Source: Chlorophyllum brunneum (taxonomy: Eukaryota; Basidiomycota; Agaricomycetes; Agaricales; Agaricaceae). From it: a stretch of DNA of 64,000 nt. Where the stretch lies: NCBI GenBank assembly GCA_963576785.1, contig OY756142.1, positions 3,224,001 through 3,288,000 on the forward strand, written 5' to 3'. The translations under genes were made by a program, and so were the position numbers. The notes under the pieces were generated by a model that saw nothing but the letters and a program-made list of their open reading frames with translations, did not search any database and was not told the origin of the DNA. This document shows, piece after piece, positions 11,296 to 22,978 of this stretch (position 1 is its first letter; each line of letters begins with the position of its first letter).

Positions 11296-12384
11296 TTCTT
11301 CACTCGACGTTGTTTACAATTAGGCTCGAATGCTTGTAGAAGGACATCACATGTTGATTATATGTACTTTATATGTTTCCCTGCCGCCCGTCAATTCCAG
11401 GTAGCTCAATTCAGTTATAATTCAGACATGATGATGAGGAGAGAAAGGAAACCCTGGCAGCAAAATGCCGAGAAGACGCGGTAACAACAGGGAACTAGTT
11501 CAGGGCCCGACACGCTGTTGAATGGTGGAATGAAGAAGATAGAATGACCGCCGAGCAATAACGAAAAGTAAGCACCAGATGAGAAAGTTAGGGTATGTTG
11601 TCTAGGCCATGAAGAGGGTGGACTTGCGTCTGTCAGGATTTCAGTGGAGTGGAGAGACACCGAGGAGATGGAACGCATGCAAGGAGCAACCAAAATAGGG
11701 GTGAAGAAAAAGGTGGAGTGACCGAGTGGAGAACACACTTGTGCATGCGTTGTTGGTTCCTGTATAAAGGATAGATTCACCACGCTATTGCCTTATGATC
11801 GTCGATGTCTAGGGTCACTATTCAAGTCAAAATCAATAAATCAAACGCTACCCAGAGCGATAGGACCACAACCCCCCATAATTTGAGAAACGCGTTGACT
11901 GGTGGATTCAATGGTCCACAGAACAGCCATGGGCGATTCCAAGATTGACGCTCATTTCGCTCGCATTGACAAACTTTGGTGACTGCGCACATTGCCAAGG
12001 ACGCCTTGGAGGAGTGACTGATATAGGCCAGCTATCAAAAAGAGGGACTGGTTAGAAATGCCACATGGTAACACGTGATAGTGTTAACCCGACACGAAAT
12101 CGTCCACTCTCTCTCACAAGCAGCATTTAACCACACCGGGATGCGACAGGACGGGTGTCAGCAAACAGGTTCATGCCTGGAACCGGATATAATAATCAGA
12201 AAAATTGTCCCCATAGGTTGCGTTGTATTGGGTTAGGAGAAGTTCAGTGTAGTTGCAACATGTCCGTGCAAGGGGTGTGGTCGCGATAGTTAGAGAGGTT
12301 AGAATACACGCACAGGGATTGGAGCACCGTCGATTAGAGTAGTTGCGTAGAAATACTTAGGAGATTTCATCCAAGGCCATGTCT
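11296..12384. other. Intergenic stretch, no gene recognised
   Basis: About 1.1 kb between the triple kinase gene and R1 copy c. The first 120 bases are presumably its 3' untranslated region. The longest open frame (minus strand, 11783-11415) is low in charged residues and has no supporting features. No repeats shared with the rest of the window were noticed. Confidence 0.5.
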
Positions 12385-15012
12385 TAGTTATGCTGACGGT
12401 CTTTACGTTGTCAAATCAAACATTGGCAAAGAAAGAAATGGGAATGGATTTGTCAGAGATGTATGGAATAGTATAGATATAAGTGAGATGAATGAGACTG
12501 AGAATGAGAAGAAACAGGATTAAGAGACGTGTATCGATGATCTACCAAACACGGACGAAACCTGTCGGACCACACCTCGAACACCGCTCGATTGCCTACA
12601 TTGCTCGCTGGCACCCCCTGCATCACCAACAACGGTAAAATCTCTCCTGAACAATGACTGGACAGCCTTGACGTCCGCCCACACACCGAATCTGGCCATC
12701 CCATAGGCGCTCCACCTCTCGGAAACAATATTGGTTTCCATCTCGTCGTAATCACAGGGAAGTGTGGGTGTGAGGACTGGCGGGGGTAGATGAAGGGAGG
12801 AGATTGACGACAGAGCGTGAGCCATGTCATTTCCATGAAGCTCCTCCGAGATCTCGTCCCTCAGTGTGCGGAGGTAAAATTCGAGGGCTTTGAAGTACTC
12901 CCGAAGAGGGTCGAACGACTTCTTTACTCCCTCCATGCAAGGGAAGATATCCCCCACGAGATCCTCTGACCACGACTGACCCAGCCGCCTCGACTTGAGG
13001 AAGATTATCCCATCAGCCCAGAACAAATCGTCTTTGAAGGACGCCGACAGCTGGTCTACTCTATTCTGCGCCTGGTCTATGCTCTCCACAATCGCACGAC
13101 ACAAGTCCCAGCACGCCCCGATGGACTCCATGACGGAGCCAAGGCAGTCACCGACCATAGGGTCAGAGTCAGGACGCCAGGAAGGATGGGCGGGGTTGGT
13201 CAAGTGGGAATATTGGGTCACTGTGCGGATGAGAGAGGCATATTTGACGTGGTATTTGGCGATGCGGGCAAAGGGTATGGCGTATTCTCGTTCAAGGAAA
13301 GTGGAGAGGGTACGACGATGGCCCTGAAAGAGCTCATCAAGGTCGGTGAAGCGTCTCCTGAACGAGTTGAACCGCCTGTGGTGACTGAAGATGGAGCAAT
13401 AGAGGTTGTCGGAGATGGTGTGGAGTGCTTTGACTGCATCCAAAGGCATCTGGGTGACAACCTGGGTAGGCGGGTACTGACGAAGACGAGATAAGTCGAT
13501 GTGGTAACAGAGCAAACACTGTGCTCACCACAAGACCCTGGTCGGTGCATTTCAAGTATTGCGAAGTGGTGAATTGCGACATTGTGTGATGGTGGTGGTA
13601 GAATGTCACGTTAACTTGGCCATTTTCTGCGAAGGTTGGATTATTAAATACATAGACGATATCAGGAGAAATAGTTGTGACGTCAGAGGAAATGCGGAAG
13701 TAACCAACGATCATCCACAGAGGTGGTGCTCTAAAACACGGGCAAATGAGTTCCGAGCTTTGGTAAATAGTAACGAGGCTTCGGGCACGTGGATCGGGGT
13801 GTAATTTGATTGCTAGGATCCGTCTGGGTGGGACGGCGGATCGAACAGATTTAGTGGTGCGAATGGCAGAAAGTAAGAACTTGAATGCTTGAATATAGGA
13901 TAATTTTCATGACGCATGATGGAACCCTTCCCGGGAGAGGAGGGAGGAGCGCTCACACCGGGCTTGAGGGTTGAGTGACTGCTGGACATTTACTGACCAG
14001 TGGACAAGTGTGAATGCGCACCCAGTTACCAGATGCCGCGATCGTGAGTAGGAAGCCATGTAGAATTGTTGGGGCCGGATGTACTGCACCGGCCGGGCCC
14101 AATCCAGGTGCCGCACAGACGTCCGCGTGGCTGATAGTTGGAAAGTGCGGAAGCAATCAACGATCGCCAGTGTTCTAAAACACGGACAAACGAGTTTCCG
14201 ACCTGCTCAAGTAATGACGTCACGGGGTTTTAAGCACGTGGGAACCATCAACGATCATCCCAGCAGTGCTCTCAACGAGTGTGCCTTTCGTGCGACGAAT
14301 ATTTCCTCGACAATTGCCGAGCAGGTTTTCGAGAGAGTTCACCTCGGGTGCAACTCTGCGGTATCTCGTGGCGCTTCTATGCTCCGGTGCATCACTTTTC
14401 CCCAGGATGAGAGGAGGTTCCTCAGGCGTGGGAACGATCAACCATCTGGAATCAACGATCGATCAGTGAACCACTTGTCCTGTGATGCTTGGTGGAGTTG
14501 CATTATGCAGCCACGATCAGTACTTTGGGAATTCCAAGGTTGTGACGAGGGGGTCCCGATATCAGTGGTTATTATTTCGCGTACCCGACTCTTGCAATGC
14601 GACTCTGCTGCATGTTGGCTTCCGAGGTACTACAGCAACTACTCTCTTCCGTATATGACCCCCATGCTTTCCAGGTAATATTACTGCGAATTGTGTTCTT
14701 AATTGCTTCCGATGGTATTTATACTCTTGTTTAGTGTAAATTGTAGTGGTTGTAGCAAATGCTATTCTTACTTTCCACATAACCATTGGGATGTTAACGG
14801 TTTCGATCTGCGCAGACGACAGGGGCATTTTGGCACGTGTGTCATGTATTTGTAGTTGTTATATTTTGTGAAAGCAGGACGTCCAGGACCCTATTCGTTG
14901 CCAATCCTCTGCTGTTTGGCTATCGACGCAACTAGCCGCACATCACAAATGACACTGTAATCTACTATAGGGTCCTATACTGCTATCGAGCTATGTGTCC
15001 ATTGTGTAACAG
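12385..15012. repeat. Dispersed repeat R1, copy c (most complete)
   Basis: This copy contains the whole unit: the 3' flank and body of the minus-strand 336-aa gene (matching copy b), then the tail matching copy a. Its right end at about 15012 carries the same terminal block as position 1498, and the flanking sequences differ after that point. The tail alone (13955-15012) is non-coding as far as I can see. An exact target-site duplication could not be fixed because the left edge is diffuse. Confidence 0.7.
12520..13582 (-). CDS. Hypothetical protein, 336 aa, copy 2 of a duplicated gene
   Basis: Two exons, 13582-13529 and 13476-12520, with the same 52-nt intron (13528-13477) as copy 1. Length and frame are identical to the gene at 3095-4157. 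Substitutions are scattered and concentrate in the last 60 residues (for example DVEGVQ versus DVKAVQ, and FTFAGDAGDG versus FTVVGDAGGA). No domain is recognised. Both copies being open and spliced alike argues that the unit spreads as an intact gene-bearing block, and not as a decayed fragment. Confidence 0.65.
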
Positions 15013-15529
15013 AAAAGGAAACGTCACGCTGTGAGACGCGTCATGTCCCGAGACCCAATCAAGTTGAGTCGACTGGGACTGCCAAAGCTACTCAGAATGA
15101 TTAGCTTACACCCATGAAGCATGATATGGGTACAGGCATGTGCATCCATCCAGAAGTGACTCGCCTTTTCGTATTTCTACCCTAAACAATGGTGCCATTT
15201 CTTGTGATGATTTGGCCCGCCAGGGGTGAATGCGCGAAATGTTTTCGTACTATGGGATATTTTGTTCAACCTGGTTTTGCTGATGTTGCATAGAAACCAC
15301 GACTGTGCGCCCGTATGTAATAGTATGATCAAGACAAGTCATTGATAATGGTCTCTAGGTGCCACGCGGCTATGTGAACTGGTCGACGATACAGGGGTGT
15401 GGCTCACCTATGCTTTGTATGGTGATTCCCTTTTATAGTTATGCTCACATCGCTTGGACCTTCACTCTGTGGCGCTGACCACTCGTGAAACTCTCCCCCC
15501 ACCCTCCCTTGACCCTTGATATTATTACA
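15013..15529 (+). promoter_or_regulatory. Upstream region of membrane gene 1, shared with its paralogues
   Basis: From about 15240 this flank aligns with about 17840-18126 and 20490-20807, the flanks of two other family members. Shared landmarks are a GTATGTAATAGTA-like block (15314, 17912, 20584), a later CACTCTGTGGCTC-like block and a C-rich block just before TATA (CCCTCCCGACCCTTGA type). The shared flank shows that the genes were duplicated with their promoters. Bases 15013-15240 hold nothing recognisable. Confidence 0.55.
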
Positions 15530-15538
15530 TATATAAAC
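15530..15538 (+). promoter_or_regulatory. TATA box of membrane gene 1
   Basis: TATATAAAC lies 93 bases before the start codon at 15631. The same nine bases sit at equal relative positions before genes at 18247 and 20930, followed by a shared CTCTTATTTTCTCGCAA-like initiator region. Confidence 0.6.
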
Positions 15539-15630
15539 CATCATTCACACTCTTATTTTCTCGCAAAACCCCCCTTCGCCAATTCTCAAACAGCCTTCAA
15601 ATCTATTATCTCCTCATCTAGTGCCACTCC

Positions 15631-16275
15631 ATGACTTCCCCAGCATCAACTGACATGATGAGCACAAACCCAATTCCGCCCAAACGTTCCAACAAGGTTT
15701 CCGCCCCATCTACCCGCGGCCTAGATATCCCTCGGATCTTTTATTCGTCCATTCTTTTCTCTAACGCCGTCGTTGTACTCGGAATTTCCATGCTCGATAT
15801 CAGTTCATATTGGATCAGTGTAACTGGTTTCGGAGCCTCGTTCATCCTTATCTCCATCTCTCTCTGGGATTTGCACAAGTCAACTCGTCTTCTCTCGTTA
15901 CTTGTCTCAACTTGCGATTGGATTTCATTTGTGGTCGGATGCTTTCTTTGTCTGGTGTTGACAGCGGGGTTTTTAATTGGTAACATGATGGTTGTATACA
16001 CGGTGTTGGGATATTTGAAGCCCTGGGGAAATAGTGCCACTGCATCCTTCGATAGGGTCCTGTTCTTATCTATTTGGACCCTGGTGGCAATGCACTTTGG
16101 ATCTTTGTTTTTGTGTGCAATGGCTAGTCTACACCAGGCGGTTGAACCTGAGGGGTATCAATTACTGGAGCCCAGACGTAACAGTGTGAGTAATTTGGGG
16201 TTTCCGCCCTCTCTTTGGCGTTGACTTGGCTTTTTAAATCAGCACGAGGAGACTCTGGCAGACGTATCAGAGTAG
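15631..16275 (+). CDS. Four-helix membrane protein, tandem family member 1
   Basis: Exon 1 is 15631-16185; a 57-nt intron (GTGAGT...CAG) precedes a 33-nt exon 16243-16275. The product is 195 aa. After a short Ser/Thr/Pro-rich N-terminus (about 30 residues) come four hydrophobic segments at roughly 32-54, 60-82, 96-130 and 143-167. A polar C-tail ends in the family motif EETLADVSE. The helix 3 core is FLIGNMMVVYTVLGYL, the most conserved part of the family. The function is unknown to me; the topology suggests a small integral membrane protein. No signal peptide cleavage site is evident. Confidence 0.75.
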
Positions 16276-16559
16276 TGTGGCACAGGCCAAGGATATTTTG
16301 CCACTTGCTATCGTGTGATATGTATTGGAAATGCTTTGGTAGATGGTACAAGGAAAGTGTGTTGGCCTTTTGTATAGTGATTACCTTTTATAGTTGTGAC
16401 CACATCGCTTGGACCGTCATTCCTTTTGACCCCTTTGTGGTTCGGTATGATCGTCATACTCTTATTGTCTCGCAAGACCCCTCTGCATAGGTTCTCGGAG
16501 AGTCTTAAAGTCAACGATCTTTCATCTGTCCCATTCCATAACTTCCCCATCAACCGACA

Positions 16560-17187
16560 TAATGAGCACAAACCTGAATCCACCAGAGCGTTGCGGCAAC
16601 GCTTCCGCCCCATCTACCCGTGGCCCAATATTTCTCCCAATTATTCACCTGTTCAATCGTTTATTGAACTTCTCTGCAATTGCAATGAATATGATATCAG
16701 CTCATATTGGGTCATTGTAGTTGGTTTCAGGGCTTCGCTCATCATTATCTCCATCTATCTCTGGATTTTGCGCAATCCAAAGACTTCTTGGCTCCTCATA
16801 CTAGATATCTTCAGCGACTGGGTTTTACTCACGGGTGGATGCTTTATTTTCCTGGTGTGGATGACGGCGTTTTTAATTGGTGACATTATGGTCGCGCGCA
16901 TGGTCTTGAGTTCTTTGGCATCATTCTGGGAAGGTGACGACAGGACACCCTACATTAGGATACTATTTTTCAATATCTGGCTCGCAGCGGAGGTGGTTTC
17001 TACATACCGGTCTCTCCCTGCAATGGCTGGTCTATGGCAGGTGACTTCGGAAGCAGAGGGGAATCAAGGACTAGAGCGCAGACCTAACAGTGTGAGTAAT
17101 TTTGGTCTTATGTATGCTCTTCTCTGTAACTTATTGATTTGACTTTTTATTAAGGATAGGGAAACCCTGGTGGATGTAATAGTGTAG
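16560..17187 (+). pseudogene. Four-helix membrane protein, member 2, frameshifted
   Basis: The start (ATG 16560, MSTNLNPPER) is in a different frame from the body. The frame changes near 16685, just before DISSYW, where a base has been lost relative to member 1. Downstream the four-helix body, the GTGAGT intron (17092-17154) and a last exon 17155-17187 are present. The tail reads DRETLVDVIV, not the usual EETLVDVSE ending. The upstream flank lacks the TATATAAAC box found in members 1, 3 and 5. Loss of promoter and frame together indicate a dead copy. Confidence 0.7.
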
Positions 17188-18126
17188 CATGAGACAGGGA
17201 CGGTGCTATGCTTCAGGGGGGAATATTCAGGCTTTAGGGTTTGACTGTTGAATGCACCTTGTGGTTTGTTTCAAGTACCGAACGAGAGAAAATTCTTGAG
17301 CGTTTCGCACCTACACATCGACTGAAATGGTTACAAAAGCATGTATAGTTTGGTTCGGGCGTTCTTCAGTCCCCTCCCCATCGACAAAAGTTCCATGTAG
17401 CCCTCGTCCCCTGGCGGACCGCACTTGCGTTTCCTTTAATGGTTGTTGGAATGTTCATTGCCAGGATGTTCGCAATCGAAAAGTACCCGAGCCGAACAAG
17501 ATGATAATCAGGGCCGAGTCCAGTCCCTCACGACATACTTCGCAGCCTTAGTACAACAGGAGCATCCGACAAGCTTCTGATCCTCTTGTTCACAGATAGC
17601 TCCTTCCTGTTACGGAGTGACCTCGTCAGCACAGTTCTGATGACTCACTACTTCGTTTCCTCTCATCTCTGGTCAAGTCCGAAGTTTTACTTTTGTGTAG
17701 GTTGAAGCGGCACCATGATGGACCGAGCTTGCAGAGGCTTTGGTGTTGAGTGACGGCACCCATAGTGCAGGCGGCGGTGCAAGGAATTATAACTATTTCG
17801 TCAAGCAAGTCTTAAAGAACCGTGCCAAACACGTAAAAGATTTTCATACTGCCGGATATCCTGTCCAGGTTGCGTTTTGCTGATCTTCTGTGGAAAGATG
17901 GCTGTGCGCCTGTATGTAATAGTACAATTAGGACAAATCAAATTGATCATCGTCTCTATAACAACACTGTGCCACTTGGCTATGTGGGGGTTGGACGTGC
18001 ATTGGTGGGTGCAGGGGTGCTCTATCTGATGATCCTTACTAGATGTAGTGCGCTAGCGTGACTGTGGCTCTTCCCGCTCGTGAAAATTTTTCTCTTACCC
18101 TCTCCCGACCCTTGACAAATTTTTCG
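17188..18126 (+). promoter_or_regulatory. Spacer and promoter flank before member 3
   Basis: The first 150 bases match the 3' flanks of the other members (17225-17340 resembles 21600-21730). The middle (17340-17840) shows no gene I can support. From about 17840 the sequence is the shared promoter flank, nearly identical to 20540-20807. Confidence 0.5.
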
Positions 18127-18135
18127 TATATAAAC
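18127..18135 (+). promoter_or_regulatory. TATA box of membrane gene 3
   Basis: TATATAAAC, 112 bases before the start codon at 18247, preceded by the shared C-rich block. Confidence 0.6.
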
Positions 18136-18246
18136 AATCCTGTAATTCGTTATAACCATCATCACACTCTTATCGCCTCACAAAACCCCTCTGCACCAAT
18201 TCTCAAAAAGCCTTGAAATTTATTATCTTCCATCTGCACCCACTTC

Positions 18247-18888
18247 ATGACTTCACCAGCACCAACTGACACGACGAGCGCGAACTTGGCTCCGTCCAAA
18301 CGTCCCAACAAGGCTCCCGCCCCACTCACCCGTGAAGAGATCTTTCTCTGGTTCACCCAATCATCTACCTCCTTCGCGATCGTAATGGTGGTTTTCAATA
18401 TCGGTTCAGATTGGATCATAGAAGCTGGTTTCGGGGCCTCGCTCATCTTGACCATCTCTCTCTGGATTTTGCGCAAGGAAAAACATTCTGAGCTCTTCAT
18501 ACTACGTGTCTCAAGCGACTGGATTACACTCACGTGCAGGTGTTTTATTTTCCTGGTGTTGGCGGCGGGATTTTTTATCGGTAACACAATGGTCGTATAC
18601 ACGGTCTATGGATATTTGATTTCCTGGGAAGATGACATGGAAATGATGGCACCCCTCATGAAGATCATATTCTTCTCTATCTGGTTCATCGTGTCGATGG
18701 CCTTTGCACTCTTGTTCTTGTGTGCAATGGACCCTCTACATGAGTCGACTGAACCTGAGAGGTATCACTTATTGGACCTCAGGCGTAACTGGGTGAGTAG
18801 TTTGGGTTTATGTCTGCTCTTTTGTGTAGCTTACTGACTTGGCTCTTTTAATAAGGACGAGGAAACCCTAGTAGACGTATCAGAGTAG
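18247..18888 (+). CDS. Four-helix membrane protein, tandem family member 3
   Basis: Exon 1 18247-18792, intron 18793-18855 (GTGAGT...AAG), exon 2 18856-18888; 192 aa. The four hydrophobic segments align with member 1, including FFIGNTMVVYTVYGYL in helix 3 and LFLCAM in helix 4. The C-tail is DEETLVDVSE. The N-terminus is Ser/Thr/Pro/Ala-rich (MTSPAPTDTTSANLAPSK). The reading frame, splice sites and promoter are intact, so I take it as functional. Function unknown. Confidence 0.75.
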
Positions 18889-19299
18889 TGTCGCACGGGG
18901 CGAGCACGGTCTGATGTTTTAGGGTCGAGGCTCTGGAGGTCGATTATACCCCGTATTTTTTTTCGAGTGTCAATGGGAGAATTTTCCTGCTTGAACATCC
19001 ACGAACTGCTAATCACTCATACACCACCTGAATAGGGTGCGGCTGCTTTTACATACCGCCAGCAACTCCTTAAGCCTCAGTCTATCGACGCGGGGTGGAG
19101 ATGAAACGATGAGTAAATAGGAATACTACACAAATGAAATCAATAGGACCTACAATGAAACCGCTTCTGGGGTTGACCCCCCGCGTTCGGCTTTGGCCTC
19201 ACAAACCCGGAATCGGCAGCCCCTCCGGTTTCCAATCCCCATATCCCGGCCTTCGTGTGGTCGTTCCCTCTCTATTTACTATTATTTATATCTGAACAC
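18889..19299. other. 3' flank of member 3, no gene
   Basis: Bases 18889-19030 align with the 3' flank of member 5 (around 21600-21730). Nothing else is recognised to 19299. Confidence 0.45.
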
Positions 19300-19465
19300 A
19301 CACGCAAAGAACAAGAAGCCCACGATATTTACATCATGGGTTATCGCCTTGGTATACAATGCGGGATTTGCACTTGTCATTGTGATGACAGTGTACATGT
19401 TCCTGGGATACCTCGAGGATTGGGATAAATCCCTTCATTGCATCCGTGGTTGAGACCGTGTGCCT
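19300..19465 (+). pseudogene. Fragment of a member-6-type membrane protein
   Basis: About 50 codons around 19310-19440 match the central helix of the gene at 22098-22731, with the shared segments VIALVY, FALVIVMTVYMFLGYL and DWD. The frame then breaks at about 19436, and no first or last exon is present. It is a short relic of a sixth family copy. Confidence 0.65.
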
Positions 19466-20807
19466 GAACATTTCACCACATCCACACCTTCTTCCCAGCC
19501 ACACTTTTTTTGCGAGGGAGCTCAGAACTGGAGAGATTGGGTTTTTATACAGTATGTTCATCAGTTCCGTGAACGCTCTTTGGAACGTGAACATGTTCAA
19601 TCCACCAATGCAATTACAAGCCCGCTTTCCAGAGATGAATGAAGGTGTAAACTCTCACCAGTCGGAATTCTCATAGGACGGACTAAAGCTAGGGCTTACC
19701 CGTGGCAGGCAAGACCATGTCTTGGCTAAGTTGACCGTCTTACCACCAGCAAACGACTGCACATCCCCACCGCCTACCATAAACACTCCACCTCTAGGCA
19801 ACCGTGTTCCTTTTTCATCTGGAAAGATTTACCGAGATGTCAACATTCTCGATCTGGGTTTGCTACTCACGATAGGGACGTCTATTCATTGGCCATACGG
19901 AATGGCCCATTCCCACTAATGGAGATTTTGGTACAGGTTGTGTTTGTTCCAATGGTGATTTGAATGTTGCTAACCCTTGGCCACATTCAGGATTTTTGTA
20001 ACCCAGTCGTACGCGAGCAAAACAAGACGATTCCCGAGCAACGCTGATCTCTCAATGACATATTGCTAGGCTTCGGTGAAATCACAACCATTTTCGCCCC
20101 GCCAACTGAGTCACATGACCCCTTCCGAGAGTGTAATTGAAGAACCGAGCACAACGAACTCATCGGTGAGAGTTTCAACGATTCGCTACTGAATTTCCAT
20201 GGTTGAGTCCACATGCTTTTTCCCAGGCCGAAATACAAATTCAGAGCTCATATTAGTACTATCCCACATATCAATGCGTGCATTGGTCCAAGCAACCGGC
20301 ACCATGACTGATCCCCATGGAATTCGCAACCTCTTCCAAATTGGCTCCCACTTTGCAGAATAATTATCATTTCCGTTTGAAGCCCCTTAAAGTGATATGT
20401 GACGTACAGACCCCTCAGCGTCAAGTAACAATAATAACGATGCGGGCGGTGCAGGAACTTTTGACAGTACCTTCGTGATTTGGTCTATCAGGGGTGACTG
20501 TGCGGAATATTTACGTACTGGGAGATCGTGTTGAAGTAGATACCTCAACTGGTGTTCTGTGGAACGATATGGCTGTACGCCTGTATGTAACAATATAATT
20601 GGGACAGATCGAATTGATAATCGTCTTTATAACAACACTTTGCCACTCGGATATGTGAGTGCATTGGTGAGTGCAGGGGTGCTTTATATGATGATCCTTA
20701 CTAGAAGTAGTGCGCTAGCGCTATATCTCACCTTCGCTTGGACACTCTGTGGCTCTCGCCACTTGTGAAAATTTCCTCTTACCCTCCCGACCCTTGATAT
20801 ATTTTCG
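19466..20807. other. Spacer with promoter flank of member 5 at its right end
   Basis: Bases 19466-20480 hold no gene I can support; a decayed coding relic on the minus strand near 20000-20240 is possible. From about 20490 the sequence aligns with 17790-18126 and 15240-15529 and is the promoter flank of member 5. Confidence 0.45.
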
Positions 20808-20816
20808 TATATAAAC
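20808..20816 (+). promoter_or_regulatory. TATA box of membrane gene 5
   Basis: TATATAAAC, 114 bases before the start codon at 20930, in the shared promoter block. Confidence 0.6.
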
Positions 20817-20929
20817 ACTGTTGTGATTCGGTACAACCATATCCCCACTCCTATTGTCTCGCAAAACCCCTCCGCACCAACTTTCGGAAAGCTTCAAAGT
20901 TCTATTATCCTTCATCTGCTCCCCCTTCC

Positions 20930-21570
20930 ATGGCTACCCCGACATCAACTGACACGATGGGTACAACCCCAACTCCGCCCAAATGTGCCAAGAAGTCCAC
21001 CCATCGCATGCATCACATCTGGGCACCTAATGTGAACATAATCCATTCTAATTGGCTCGCACTCGCAATCTCCTTCTGGGGGCTTAGTACTTCTTGGATC
21101 GTTATAGCTGGCTATGTGTTCCCGCTTATCGAAGTCTGGGAGAGTCGCCTGGAGCACAAGGAATTTGCGAAAAAGCTTCAGCTCTCCGTGGGATGTGATC
21201 CAATTAATTTCTGGGCTTCGTTCGCGGTTGGATCCTTTCTCCTGTTAACACTCGAAGCGAGTTTTATTATTGGAAATATGCTAGCCGTACACACTATTTT
21301 AGGATATATGGATTCCTGGATGGTGGATCGTGGCACGGCCTTCTGGGTTGGGGTTGGAGTTGTACTTCTCTGGGTCCCGACAGAGATGATCTGGCAGTCG
21401 TTGCGTATGGGTCTGTTGGTTCGAATATCGGAGATTGCGGCAAAGAGAGTCCAAGTACTAGAGCGCGAACGTAAAAATGTGAGTAATTTGGTTTTATGTC
21501 TGCTCTTTGGTGTGACTTACCGAATTGATGTTTTAATAAGGAGGAAACCGTTGTGGACGGATCAGAGTAG
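20930..21570 (+). CDS. Four-helix membrane protein, tandem family member 5
   Basis: Exon 1 20930-21478, intron 21479-21540 (GTGAGT...AAG), exon 2 21541-21570; 192 aa. It is the most diverged of the promoter-sharing members. Helix 3 reads FIIGNMLAVHTILGYM and the tail EETVVDGSE, while the loop between helices 2 and 3 is charged and longer (WESRLEHKEFAKKLQ). Open frame, consensus splice sites and TATA box argue for an active gene. Function unknown. Confidence 0.75.
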
Positions 21571-22097
21571 TGTGGTACAGGATTAGTGTGGTGCGATGCT
21601 TTATGGTATATTCAGGTTCTAGGGCTTGACTGTTGAACGTACATTGTGGTTTGTTTCGAGTATCGAATGGGACAAATTTTATGCTTGATCATCTACCAAC
21701 TGTTAACCACTTATTCACCACCTGAAATGGACCCAGAGACTTGACGCAAGCCGCCCTCTAATAGAAAAGCGAACACAGTACTGTCACACTCAGATCTCTT
21801 CATACAACTTCGTATTTGTTACACCCGCTTTACGGACCTAGGATGAGGGGATAGGTCAAAGGGAATATAAGTTCACTGCTCGGACACAGCCTCAATTACG
21901 TTCTTGGGATAAACCGGGCAATGCGGGGGTAGTTGATGAAACGCATGTATAATGAGGCCTCAATAGACCGTGCCAAGAAATGATAGTAGTCTCTTCCAAA
22001 ATGCTATCCAAATTACATGCCGTATGGGAAGCCTTAAAAGAACTCAACCTTCACGCACTGCCTCTTCACACCTCCCTCTTTCTGAGCATCAACTACT
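21571..22097. other. Spacer between members 5 and 6
   Basis: The first 150 bases are the shared 3' flank. The rest holds no gene. The TATATAAAC promoter block of the other members is not found before member 6, so its promoter differs. Confidence 0.45.
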
Positions 22098-22731
22098 ATG
22101 AGCACAAACCCTACGACGACGGCAGGTCAAACTAACGTTTCCGCCGCACCTATCAGTCGCCAAATCAACCACTTCATCTATACCTCACTTGCCCTTTCTT
22201 TAATTATCTTCGTATGTTCGATGATCAATTTCGGGGGTGGTTCATTCTGGATGAGTGAAGCTGGTTTCGGACTTACTCTTATCCATCACTTCACCATCCT
22301 CTACAATCGATGGAAGTTACAAAGGCACGGATCGACATCATCGCCCTTACCAATTTCGTCAAGAAAACCCGCTATATTCGCATCATGGTTTATCGCGTTG
22401 GTATACACTGCGGCATTTGCACTTGTCATTTTGACGACAGTGTACATGTTCTTGGGATATTTCGAGTACTGGGATAATCGCTTCATCGCCTCTGTGGTTG
22501 AGGCTGTGTTTTTGTTTTTGGAAATTCCGTTGATGGTGGTTATTGCTTTGTGGTGTATGCGGGAGAGGAGGGCTGTTCTAGGAGTGGCTGGGGCGAAATG
22601 GTACCACTTGTCGCAATATCAGCGTAAAAGTGTGAGTCTTTCAGTGTTTGCTACTTGGTGTAATTTACTGAGGGTGTGGTTTTGCTAAGGATGAGCAAAC
22701 ACCGGGTCAAAGTAATCAGCGTGAAATGTAG
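22098..22731 (+). CDS. Four-helix membrane protein, tandem family member 6
   Basis: Exon 1 22098-22631, intron 22632-22689 (GTGAGT...AAG), exon 2 22690-22731; 191 aa. It has the same architecture as the other members: polar Thr-rich N-terminus, four hydrophobic segments and a split polar tail. The tail is DEQTPGQSNQREM, not the EETLVDVSE type. Helix 3 contains FALVILTTVYMFLGYF, shared with the fragment at 19300-19465. These two form a subgroup separate from members 1, 2, 3 and 5. Function unknown. Confidence 0.75.
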
Positions 22732-22978
22732 TTTGCCTAGGCTTAGCTATACCTCGTGTTTTATTCTCGAGATTCATGAAGCTTCTGTCGCATAGCCTGA
22801 AATAGCTAGTCATTAGGCGCGGACAGCCTTTTGGTAGCCTGCTGTTGAAAGCACAGACCAGCGTCAGGGGCTGTCACGGAATGTAAGTTTAGAAGGCTGT
22901 GACGAGAATCTCCTATATCAGCATTCTCCGCTGTACTTCCACACCTTGCCGCTCACATCCAGCAGCAACTCCGTATCC

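Noticed and set aside
16396..17142. A 248-codon open frame covering membrane member 2
   Set aside because: Its first 85 codons run through the family's promoter region and the wrong frame of the N-terminus. Alignment with members 1, 3 and 5 shows the true start at 16560 and a frameshift.
20000..20240. Minus-strand stretch resembling part of a sirtuin-like protein (DEFVVLGSSIT)
   Set aside because: It has several stops, no second motif and no start. The resemblance is too short to call a gene or family.
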